Positions 1 through 5,923 of a DNA stretch of 7,089 nt are shown here, piece after piece. Source of the stretch: an uncultured Alphaproteobacteria bacterium (GTDB lineage Bacteria > Pseudomonadota > Alphaproteobacteria > Micropepsales > Micropepsaceae). The DNA lies in the NCBI GenBank assembly GCA_937942205.1, contig CALDFO010000459.1, positions 1 to 7,089 of the forward strand, read 5' to 3'. The stretch's first letter is position 1; every line of letters starts with the position of its first letter. The notes beneath the pieces are model-generated. The model was not told the origin of the DNA. It was given only the letters and a program-made list of their open reading frames with translations, and did no database searches. The translations under genes and the position numbers were made by a program.

Positions 1-717
1 CAGGCGGTCACCGCCCTGACGCGGCGCATCACCGGGGGCGAGAGCGACTGGGTGGTGCCGTTCCTGTCGCCCGAGGAGGCGGTGCGCGAAGCCCGGCGCA
101 TCGCCGCCACCGCCGACAAGCCGGTGGTGATCGCCGATACCCAGGACAATCCGGGCGGCGGCGGCGATTCCAATACCACCGGCATGTTGAAGGCGCTGGT
201 GTCCTGCGGCGCGCAGGGCGCGGCCATCGGCCTGATGGTGGACCCACAGGTGGCGCGCGCCGCCCATGCGGCGGGCGAAGGGCATGACATCACCCTGCCG
301 CTGGGCGGCCAGTCGGGTGTGGCGGGGGATACGCCCTTTCACGCCACCTTCCGCGTCGAACAACTGTCGGACGGGCGCTGCCGCTATGACGGGCCGATGA
401 TGAACGGCAAGCTCTGCGACGCCGGACCCTCGGCGCGGCTGTCCGTCAACGGGGTGCAGGTGGTGGTCACCACCTTCAAGGACCAGATGCTGGACCGCAA
501 CCTCTACCGCATGGCGGGGGTTCAGCCGGAGGCCATGAAAATCCTGGTCAACAAAAGCTCGGTGCATTTCCGCGCCGACTTCCAGCCCATCGCCGCCGCC
601 GTGCTGGTGGCCAAGGCCCCCGGCCCGCTGCTGGCCGACCCCGCCGATTATCCCTGGACCCGCCTGACGCCGGGCCTGCGCCTGCGTCCCAACGGTCCCG
701 CATTCCCGAGAGTCTGA
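1..717 (+). CDS. M81 (MlrC-type) metallopeptidase, C-terminal part; 5' end outside window
   Basis: The reading frame is open from base 1 to the TGA at 715-717 and gives 239 residues, about the C-terminal half of a protein that is usually near 500 residues. Fragment residues 42-66 carry a conserved VIADTQDNPGGGG segment followed by DSNTTG. This is the hallmark opening of the MlrC C-terminal domain, and the residues before it are the end of the M81 catalytic domain. The founding member, MlrC, is a zinc peptidase that cuts small linear peptides made from the cyanotoxin microcystin; most relatives have no known substrate. The metal ligands lie in the missing N-terminal half, so activity cannot be judged here. 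The next gene starts 3 bases after the stop, which suggests one transcript and coupled translation. A GTG at 52 is internal, not the start. The family call is firm; the substrate is unknown. Confidence 0.88.
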   Translation, partial: QAVTALTRRITGGESDWVVPFLSPEEAVREARRIAATADKPVVIADTQDNPGGGGDSNTTGMLKALVSCGAQGAAIGLMVDPQVARAAHAAGEGHDITLPLGGQSGVAGDTPFHATFRVEQLSDGRCRYDGPMMNGKLCDAGPSARLSVNGVQVVVTTFKDQMLDRNLYRMAGVQPEAMKILVNKSSVHFRADFQPIAAAVLVAKAPGPLLADPADYPWTRLTPGLRLRPNGPAFPRV

Positions 718-720
718 ACC

Positions 721-1713
721 ATGCGCAAGCCCCTCATCGCCGTCACCTTCGGCGACGCCGCCGGCATCGGTCCCGAACTGATCGCCAAGCTCGCCGGCGA
801 TCCCAAGGCGCAAGAGGCCGCCACCATCGTGCTGGTGGGCGATGCCTGGGTCTGGACCGAGGGCCAGCGCATCGCGGGCGTTGCCCCCCAGGCGCGGCCG
901 ATATCCGCTTTCACCGAAGCGCGCGGCCAGGACGGCCTGTTCTTCCTGGCAACGGAGACGGTACAAAAGAGCGACGTGACCCCGGGCGCGGTGACGGCCG
1001 GGGCGGGACGCGGCGCACGCGCGGCGCTGACCCTATGCCTGGAGGCGGCCAAGCGCGGCGAGATCGACGCCCTCTGCTTTGCGCCGCTGAACAAGCAGGC
1101 CATGAAGAAGGGCGGCATGGCGTTCGAGGACGAACTGCACTTCTTCGCCGATTATCTGGGCGTGACCGGCTATTTCTGCGAGTTCAACACCCTGGGCACC
1201 CTGTGGACCTCGCGCATCTCCAGCCATATCCCGCTGGCCGACATCCCCAAATATGTCACCGGCGACCGCATCAAGGCGGCGGCGGAACTGACCTGGCGGA
1301 CACTGCGCAAGGCAGGCTTTGAAAATCCGCGCGTGGCGGTGGCGGCGCTGAATCCGCATGGCGGCGACGGCGGCACCTGCGGCCGCGAGGAAATCGACAT
1401 CATCGAACCGGCGGCGCGCGAACTGAACGCGGCGGGCATTCCCATCCAGGGCCCCTATCCCGCCGACACCATCTTCCTGAAGGCCCGCGACGGGGCGCTG
1501 GACGCCATCGTCACCATGTATCACGACCAGGGCCAGGTGGCGGTCAAGCTGCTGGGCTTCGAGCGGGGCGTGACGGTGCAGGGCGGCTTGCCGGTCATCA
1601 TCACCACTCCGGCGCACGGCACCGCCTTCGACATTGCCGGAACCGGCAAGGCCAATCCGCGCGCCATGACCGAGGCGTTCCTGCTGGCGGCGAAAATGGC
1701 GTCTTCCCGCTGA
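721..1713 (+). CDS. PdxA-family NAD-dependent dehydrogenase, divergent substrate pocket
   Basis: A 330-residue protein of full family length. Canonical PdxA oxidises 4-phosphohydroxy-L-threonine in vitamin B6 synthesis, and relatives act on other hydroxy acids such as phosphorylated threonate and erythronate. Visible motifs are VTFGDAAGIGPE (residues 8-19), APLNK (121-125), SSHIPL (167-172), NPHGGDGG (211-218), YHDQGQ (267-272) and AHGTAFDIAGTGKA (298-311). The three metal histidines of E. coli PdxA (166, 211, 266) match H169, H213 and H268, and Lys274 matches K276. The substrate-contact positions His136, Thr137, Asn283 and Arg292 appear as E138, L139, T285 and I294. The fold and metal site are therefore kept while the substrate has probably changed, and I give no pdxA symbol although automatic annotation would likely use one. 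The ATG lies 3 bases after the peptidase stop with only a weak GAGAG upstream, consistent with translational coupling. A catabolic role fits the neighbours better than B6 synthesis. Confidence 0.9.
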   Translation: MRKPLIAVTFGDAAGIGPELIAKLAGDPKAQEAATIVLVGDAWVWTEGQRIAGVAPQARPISAFTEARGQDGLFFLATETVQKSDVTPGAVTAGAGRGARAALTLCLEAAKRGEIDALCFAPLNKQAMKKGGMAFEDELHFFADYLGVTGYFCEFNTLGTLWTSRISSHIPLADIPKYVTGDRIKAAAELTWRTLRKAGFENPRVAVAALNPHGGDGGTCGREEIDIIEPAARELNAAGIPIQGPYPADTIFLKARDGALDAIVTMYHDQGQVAVKLLGFERGVTVQGGLPVIITTPAHGTAFDIAGTGKANPRAMTEAFLLAAKMASSR

Positions 1714-1718
1714 CCGTC

Positions 1719-1788
1719 GGGCTCTGGTAGTGGGGCTCTGGTAGCGGGGCTCTGGTAGCCGGGCTCTGGCGGCTGGGCTTTGGCCGCG
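1719..1788 (+). repeat. 14-bp direct tandem repeat, five copies
   Basis: Five head-to-tail 14-base units start at 1719, 1733, 1747, 1761 and 1775. The first three share the exact core GGGCTCTGGTAG followed by TG, CG and CC. The fourth has GGGCTCTGGCGG and the fifth GGGCTTTGGCCG, so the array decays toward its right end. It fills most of the gap between the dehydrogenase stop and the start of the ceramidase-like gene at 1820. The period is not a multiple of three, so the array is not a protein repeat. It may be a simple slippage-generated repeat, and its function is unknown. Confidence 0.9.
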
Positions 1789-1819
1789 CTAGGCTCGCCG
1801 TCTACCAACGGAGAGCGCC

Positions 1820-3205
1820 ATGTCGAAGCAACAGGCCCCCCAGAACGTTCTGCGCCACCCGGAATTTTCGGGGCGCATCGGCATCGCCCGCCAGGACATC
1901 ACCCCGCCGGTCGGCATCTATTCGCGCACCTGGGGCAGCGCCCGGCACGACCAGGCCGAAGGCGTGCACCGGCCGCTGCTGGGAAGCTGCATCAGCCTCA
2001 CCGACCGGGATGGCCAGGAGCTTGTGTTCATCGCGCTGGACACCATCGTGCTGGACCATCAGGAAACCGCCAACATCCGCGCCCAGGTCCTGGCGGCGCT
2101 GAAGCTGGAGCCGGGACAGCTGATCCTGCATCCCTCCCACACCCACAGCGCGCCCTGGCTGATGCGCGGCCGCAAGGACCGCCCCGGCGGCCATCTGATT
2201 CCGCCCTATCTGGACGCCCTGCCCGGCGTGATCCTGGACCTGATCGCCCAGGCCCGCGCCGCCGCCGTTCCGGCCATCCTGTCCTGGGCCTATGGCCGCT
2301 GCGCCCTGGCCTACAACCGCGATTTTGTGGACCCCGCCAGCGGGCGCGATATCTGCGGCCTGAACCTGGCCGTGAAGGCCGACGATACGGTGCTGGTGGG
2401 CCGCATCTGCGATGCGGACGGCGAGATTATCGGAACCATCGTCAACTATGCCTGCCATCCGGTCTCGATGGGCGGCGGCAACCGGCTGATGTCGCCCGAC
2501 TATATCGGGGCGATGCGCGAGATCGTGGAACGCGATACGGCCGGCGCGCCGTGCGTCTTCCTGCATGGCGCCTCCGGCGACCTGACGCCGCGCCGCAGTT
2601 ATGAATCGGGGCCCGACGCCGCCGACCAGAACGGCCGCGAACTGGGCTATGCCGCCATGACCGTGCTCAGCGGCATGTTTCCGCCCGGCAAGCAGTTCGC
2701 CTATCAGGGCGTGGAGGAATCCGGCACGCCGCTGGGCGTATGGAAGCTGGAGGACAAGCCCGCGCTGGACGCCAGGCTGATGGGCCGCATGGTGACGATG
2801 CGGCTGCCGCTGGCCAAGCTGCCGACCCGCGCCGAACTGGAAGCCGAACTGGCCGCCGCCACCGAGCGCTATGCCATCGAGCGGCTGGAACGCAGCCTGG
2901 CGCGGCGCAATCTGGTGGGCGACGGCAACGACTATGGCTTCTTCTTCACCGTCTGGCGGCTGGGCGAGGCTTTCCTGATCGCCACCCCCGCCGAAGCCTA
3001 CAGCAAGTTCCAGGTGGATCTGCGCGAACGCTTCCCCGACACGGCGGTGGCGGTGCTGAACGCCACCGACGGTTCGACCAGCTATCTGCCGCTGCCCGAA
3101 TCCTTCAACCGCAACGTCTATCAGTCGCGTATCGCCATCTATGGTCCCGGCTCGCTGGAGCGCGTCACCGACATGGCCAGCGAGACCGTGCGGGAAATGG
3201 CCTGA
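1820..3205 (+). CDS. Neutral/alkaline non-lysosomal ceramidase-type hydrolase
   Basis: A 461-residue protein matching the N-terminal catalytic domain of neutral ceramidases. These are zinc amidases that split ceramide into a fatty acid and sphingosine. Markers are GIARQDITPPVG (residues 21-32), HPSHTHSAPW (104-113, with H107 and H109 as likely zinc ligand region), NYACHPVSMGGGN (209-221, H213 as second ligand), FLHGASGDLTPR (247-258), a TPAEAY segment (389-394, E392 a candidate acidic ligand) and YLPLPESFN to YGPGS (422-445). The hexapeptide known as GDVSPN in characterised ceramidases reads GDLTPR here, so Thr256 stands where the conserved Ser is. No signal peptide is visible, and the protein ends without the extra C-terminal domain of the roughly 670-residue secreted enzymes. 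A cytoplasmic amidase for another substrate is more likely than a true ceramidase. The ATG has a GGAG at 1810-1813 with a 6-base spacer. It follows a tandem repeat and precedes the transporter gene by 71 bases. Confidence 0.85.
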   Translation: MSKQQAPQNVLRHPEFSGRIGIARQDITPPVGIYSRTWGSARHDQAEGVHRPLLGSCISLTDRDGQELVFIALDTIVLDHQETANIRAQVLAALKLEPGQLILHPSHTHSAPWLMRGRKDRPGGHLIPPYLDALPGVILDLIAQARAAAVPAILSWAYGRCALAYNRDFVDPASGRDICGLNLAVKADDTVLVGRICDADGEIIGTIVNYACHPVSMGGGNRLMSPDYIGAMREIVERDTAGAPCVFLHGASGDLTPRRSYESGPDAADQNGRELGYAAMTVLSGMFPPGKQFAYQGVEESGTPLGVWKLEDKPALDARLMGRMVTMRLPLAKLPTRAELEAELAAATERYAIERLERSLARRNLVGDGNDYGFFFTVWRLGEAFLIATPAEAYSKFQVDLRERFPDTAVAVLNATDGSTSYLPLPESFNRNVYQSRIAIYGPGSLERVTDMASETVREMA

Positions 3206-3233
3206 CAGCGCCGGGACGGCACAGGGGCGCCGC

Positions 3234-3263
3234 AGAACAAGAACAAGAACAAGAATAAGAATA
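3234..3263 (+). repeat. Hexanucleotide tandem repeat before the transporter gene
   Basis: Three copies of AGAACA (3234-3251) are followed by two of AGAATA (3252-3263). The next six bases, AGAAGG, continue the period and merge into the Shine-Dalgarno sequence of the transporter gene (AAGGGGA, 3266-3272; ATG at 3277). The tract is a purine-rich, GC-poor island in GC-rich surroundings and should be unstructured in RNA. That would leave the ribosome-binding site open. A change in copy number would not alter the spacing between the Shine-Dalgarno sequence and the ATG. Confidence 0.88.
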
Positions 3264-3276
3264 AGAAGGGGACTTC

Positions 3277-4815
3277 ATGCACGCGCCGCAAGAGGCGCTG
3301 AAGGGCGATCTGCTCTTCGGCCATCCCAAGGGACTGTATGTCCTGTTCATGACCGAAACCTGGGAGCGTTTCAGCTATTACGGTATGCGCGCCCTGCTGG
3401 TCCTGTATCTGACCCAGCGTTTCCTGCTGACCGACACCGCCTCCTTCGCCATATACGGCGCCTATACGGCACTGGTCTATATCTCGCCGCTGCTGGGGGG
3501 CGTCATCGCCGACCGCTTCTTCGGCTACAACAAATCGGTGATGATCGGCGGCGCCCTGATGATCGTGGGCCATTTCGGCTTCGCCATCCAGGATTTCGAA
3601 TTCGCCACCGGCGCCAAGGGCGCGACGCCCGCGGGCTTGCAGCTTTTCTATATCTCCATGGCCTTCCTGATCACCGGCGTGGGTTTCCTGAAGGGAAACA
3701 TCTCGACCATGGTGGGCGCCTTGTATCCCAAGGATTCGCGGTTGCGCGATTCCGGTTTCGTGATCTTCTTCTGGGGCGTGAATATCGGCGCCACGCTGGC
3801 GGCCTTCACCTGCGGCTATATCGGGCAGACCTATGGCTGGGGCTATGGCTTCGGGCTGGCGGGCATCGGCATGTGCCTGGGCCAAGCCACCTTCATGCTG
3901 GGTCAGCGCTATCTGGCGCGCGAGGAGGAACCGGCCTCCGCCCGGCGCACCTATGCGGTGGCGGGCATCCGGATCGCGGGCCGCCGCATCCCCCTCATCG
4001 GCATTCTGGGCACGCTGATCGCCACCTATGGCCTGATGCAGATTCCGCAGGTCACCGGCCCGATCGTGATCACCACCGTCTTCCTGGCGCTGGCCTGGAC
4101 GATCTGGTTCTCGGTCGCCAAGCTGGAGAAGGTGGAACGCGAGCGCGTCTGGTGCTCGCTGATCATCTGGGCGATGTGGGCCTGCTATGCGGCGCTGATC
4201 GAACAGACCGGCAGCTCGATCAATCTGTTCACGGCGCGGCTGGTGGATCTGCAGATGGGGCCGGTGACCTTGCAGGCGTCACAGCTTCAGGGCGCGACCA
4301 CCCTGTTCCTGCTGATCCTGTCGCCGGTCGTGGCCTGGCTGTGGGACTGGCTGGACAAGCGCGGCCTCAATCCGCCCACGCCGCCCAAACTCGCTTTGGC
4401 CATCTTCGCCCTGGCGGCGGGGTTCGGCGCGGTGTGGCTGGGCATAAGGCTGGCGGACGGCGCCGGGCTGGTCAGCGTCTGGTGGCTGATGCTGACCTTT
4501 GTCTGCTTCGCCATGGCGGCCATCGTCCTGCAGCCCATCGGACTGTCCACCGTCACGCGCCTGACCACGGACCGCATCATCGGCTTCATGGTAGGATTGT
4601 GGATGCTGGCGGTCGCCATCGGCAGCTGGGCCGCCGCCGAGATCGCCAAGCTCTCCTCGGTCAGCGCCGCCGAGCAGAAGGCGATGGCGCATCCCGCCCT
4701 GCTGGCGCATTACCAGACCTTCTTCGGCAGTGTGGCGCTGTGGGCGGTGGGACTGGGCGTGCTGTTCTTCGCCCTCACGCCGTTGATGAAAAAATGGATG
4801 CATGGCATGCGCTAG
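3277..4815 (+). CDS. POT/PTR2-family proton-coupled oligopeptide transporter (MFS)
   Basis: A 512-residue inner-membrane protein with hydrophobic segments from about residue 18 to 502, the usual size for bacterial POT symporters, which import di- and tripeptides with protons. The first helix carries the ExxERFxYY signature (E27, E30-R31-F32, Y34-Y35). Other family marks are GGVIADRFFGY (84-94), GFLKGN (136-141, with the conserved lysine K139), FFWGVNIGA (164-172, the second PTR2 signature) and IEQTGSSINLF (308-318) with the helix-7 acid E309. In helix 10 the usual glutamate five residues before the conserved proline is Ala415 (proline P420), so peptide N-terminus recognition may differ. The start is set by a strong AAGGGGA at 3266-3272, four bases before the ATG. 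The gene ends inside a terminator hairpin. Its place after two hydrolases and a dehydrogenase suggests it imports their substrate. Confidence 0.93.
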   Translation: MHAPQEALKGDLLFGHPKGLYVLFMTETWERFSYYGMRALLVLYLTQRFLLTDTASFAIYGAYTALVYISPLLGGVIADRFFGYNKSVMIGGALMIVGHFGFAIQDFEFATGAKGATPAGLQLFYISMAFLITGVGFLKGNISTMVGALYPKDSRLRDSGFVIFFWGVNIGATLAAFTCGYIGQTYGWGYGFGLAGIGMCLGQATFMLGQRYLAREEEPASARRTYAVAGIRIAGRRIPLIGILGTLIATYGLMQIPQVTGPIVITTVFLALAWTIWFSVAKLEKVERERVWCSLIIWAMWACYAALIEQTGSSINLFTARLVDLQMGPVTLQASQLQGATTLFLLILSPVVAWLWDWLDKRGLNPPTPPKLALAIFALAAGFGAVWLGIRLADGAGLVSVWWLMLTFVCFAMAAIVLQPIGLSTVTRLTTDRIIGFMVGLWMLAVAIGSWAAAEIAKLSSVSAAEQKAMAHPALLAHYQTFFGSVALWAVGLGVLFFALTPLMKKWMHGMR

Positions 4816-4831
4816 CCGCACGCCATGCATC
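4797..4831. terminator. Bidirectional intrinsic terminator between convergent genes
   Basis: A perfect 10-bp inverted repeat, GATGCATGGC (4797-4806) and GCCATGCATC (4822-4831), encloses a one-base mismatch, a further 4-bp stem (TGCG 4808-4811 with CGCA 4817-4820) and a 5-base loop. On the + strand it is followed by a T-rich tract, CTTTCTCTTTCTCT (4834-4847). On the - strand it is followed within two bases by six Ts (complement of the A-run 4789-4794). It can therefore stop the transporter transcript and the lipoprotein transcript. The left arm, and the A-run that forms the - strand U-tract, lie within the last codons of the transporter gene. Confidence 0.8.
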
Positions 4832-4860
4832 GCACTTTCTCTTTCTCTAACGGCTGTGTC

Positions 4861-5160
4861 TTAACGGCCGCGATAGTGACGGCCGCAGCGGCGGTAATAG
4901 CCGTCCCTGCCGCCATTGTCGCGCCAGAACGGGTCACCCAGATTCAAGTCGCAGGGATCGGTGGTGGCGCCGACCAGCGCGCCCGCACCCGCGCCGACCG
5001 CCGCGCCCAGGCCCGGATTGCCCGCCGCCGCGCCGATGGCGGCACCGCCGGCAGCGCCGATCAGGGCGCCCGACGCCGCGCGATCACCTGGCGAACTGCC
5101 GCAACCCGCCAGCAAAACAGCGGCCACGACCGCAACGCACATTTTCGTCTTGATGGCCAT
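4861..5160 (-). CDS. Small glycine-zipper lipoprotein
   Basis: A 99-residue protein with a lipoprotein signal: basic start (K4, K6), hydrophobic core 8-17 and lipobox LAGC with the lipidated Cys at residue 20. Next comes a glycine zipper in two GxxxG ladders, G31-G35-G39-G43-G47 and G52-G56-G60-G64, split by an NPG break. Such zippers insert in or pack against membranes, as in the 17-kDa surface antigen and YMGG-type families. The tail (65-99) is rich in Asp, Arg, Tyr and Gly, with two cysteines (C70, C92) that could form a disulfide. The expected location is the envelope, probably the outer membrane since residue 21 is Gly, not Asp. The start has an AAAAAAGGAA ribosome-binding site about 7 bases upstream. 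It is the last gene of the leftward block and ends 30 bases before the shared terminator. Its specific function is unknown. Confidence 0.85.
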   Translation of the reverse strand: MAIKTKMCVAVVAAVLLAGCGSSPGDRAASGALIGAAGGAAIGAAAGNPGLGAAVGAGAGALVGATTDPCDLNLGDPFWRDNGGRDGYYRRCGRHYRGR

Positions 5161-5211
5161 GCACGGTTCCTTTTTTGGCTTCCCCCCGACAACGCGCGGG
5201 AACTTGATCGG

Positions 5212-5237
5212 GTTCCGGTGCGATTTCGCGCCGGAAC
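5212..5237 (-). other. Strong hairpin in the gap between the ferritin-like and lipoprotein genes
   Basis: The arms GTTCCGGTGCG (5212-5222) and CGCGCCGGAAC (5227-5237) form an 11-bp stem with one T-G wobble and a 4-base loop. On the - strand it starts four bases after the stop codon of the ferritin-like gene. No T-run follows, so it is not a standard intrinsic terminator. It could protect a processed 3' end, weaken readthrough, or act as a leader structure for the lipoprotein gene. A second copy of the arm motif (GTTCC, - strand 5203-5199) lies between the hairpin and the ribosome-binding site. Confidence 0.65.
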
Positions 5238-5241
5238 GGCA

Positions 5242-5853
5242 TCACACCAGGGTTGTGGCGGCGACGCCCTGTTCCAGACCCGTCAGCAGATTGCCGAACA
5301 AAGCTTCCTCATAGGCGACGAAGACCGGCAGGCGGGCATCGGGATTTTCGTCCAGCGCGACCAGCCGCCGGCGCATCTCGTCCAGATGCCGGGTTTCCTC
5401 GGCCAGAAGGCTGTTGAGGTTCAGCCCATGGCCGTTCCGTTTCAACGCATCCTGGTAGAGCCGGTAGAACCAGATGGCGCGGATCTCGATGGTCAGGGAC
5501 ATGTAGAGATAGGCGGCCTCGCCCGACACCGCATGGCCGATGAAGGCGTCCAGACGCCCCATGTAAAGCCGCGCCCGCGGCCCGGCGATCACATCCACAT
5601 CGTCATAGGACATCTCGCGCCGCGCCGCAGCGTCGGCGGCGCGCTTGAAGAAAAAGGCGTGACGCGCTTCCTCGGCCAGGTGCTTGAGGGTTTCCTGCCC
5701 CAGGGGCCGGCGCGACTGGCTGACCATGATCTTGCGGCTGCCGATATGCTCCATCAGCGACAGGGTATTGAGGAAGCGGGCATGAAGGCCCGGATCGGCA
5801 CAGGCCGCGTCGAGAAAAGCGTTGATGCGGATGGGGTCGGTGGCGGGCATCAC
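5242..5853 (-). CDS. Ferritin-like di-iron protein, function unknown
   Basis: A 203-residue, mostly helical protein with the ligand pattern of a ferritin-like di-iron four-helix bundle. E35 lies in helix A (LMEHIGSRK), E62 and H65 in helix B (EEARH), E123 in helix C (LTIEIRAIWFY) and E153 and H156 in helix D (EETRH). The E..ExxH..E..ExxH order and the spacing of about 27-30 residues within each half match rubrerythrin, MiaE and related oxidases and hydroxylases. I do not recognise the subfamily: it lacks clear MiaE signatures and has no rubredoxin domain. There is no signal peptide, so it should be cytoplasmic. The start is ambiguous: GTG at 5853 is followed directly by ATG at 5850, with a weak GGA 6 or 9 bases upstream. 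It sits between the ypfJ-type gene (70-base gap) and the lipoprotein gene (81-base gap) on the same strand, possibly one operon. Confidence 0.72.
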   Translation of the reverse strand: MMPATDPIRINAFLDAACADPGLHARFLNTLSLMEHIGSRKIMVSQSRRPLGQETLKHLAEEARHAFFFKRAADAAARREMSYDDVDVIAGPRARLYMGRLDAFIGHAVSGEAAYLYMSLTIEIRAIWFYRLYQDALKRNGHGLNLNSLLAEETRHLDEMRRRLVALDENPDARLPVFVAYEEALFGNLLTGLEQGVAATTLV

Positions 5854-5880
5854 GGCAGGTCCGTCGTTGAAACGGCTCCT

Positions 5881-5908
5881 GTATAACCGCTGTCATCCGA
5901 CGGCGAAA
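5881..5908 (-). promoter_or_regulatory. Possible weak promoter for the ferritin-like gene
   Basis: On the - strand TTTCGC (5908-5903) and TTATAC (5886-5881) are separated by 16 bases. They would give a leader of roughly 20 bases before the start at 5853. The -10 box resembles the consensus but the -35 box is poor, so this is only a candidate. If it is real, the ferritin-like and lipoprotein genes could be transcribed apart from the zinc peptidase gene. Confidence 0.22.
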
Positions 5909-5923
5909 CAGGCCCGAAATGAA

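Noticed and set aside
1033..1617. - strand frames opposite the PdxA-family gene
   Set aside because: No conserved motif and no ribosome-binding site; explained as shadows of the dehydrogenase gene.
1714..1819. Sigma-54 or sigma-70 promoter within the 14-bp repeat array
   Set aside because: GG and GC pairs occur, but not at the -24/-12 spacing. The only -35-like TTGGCC pairs with a -10 that would abut the ribosome-binding site.
1802..2566. - strand open frame (254 codons) opposite the ceramidase-like gene
   Set aside because: No start signal or family motif. The + strand frame encodes conserved HTHS and CHP motifs; antisense frames stay open in GC-rich genes.
3139..3885. - strand open frame ending in alternating Phe-Leu residues
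   Set aside because: The Phe-Leu run is simply the hexanucleotide repeat read backwards, and the rest lies opposite the transporter gene.
4825..5886. Long + strand open frame (353 codons) opposite the lipoprotein and ferritin-like genes
   Set aside because: Its product is low-complexity and Arg/Ala-rich with no recognisable motif. The opposite strand carries a lipobox, a glycine zipper and a complete di-iron ligand set, so this is a GC-driven shadow.
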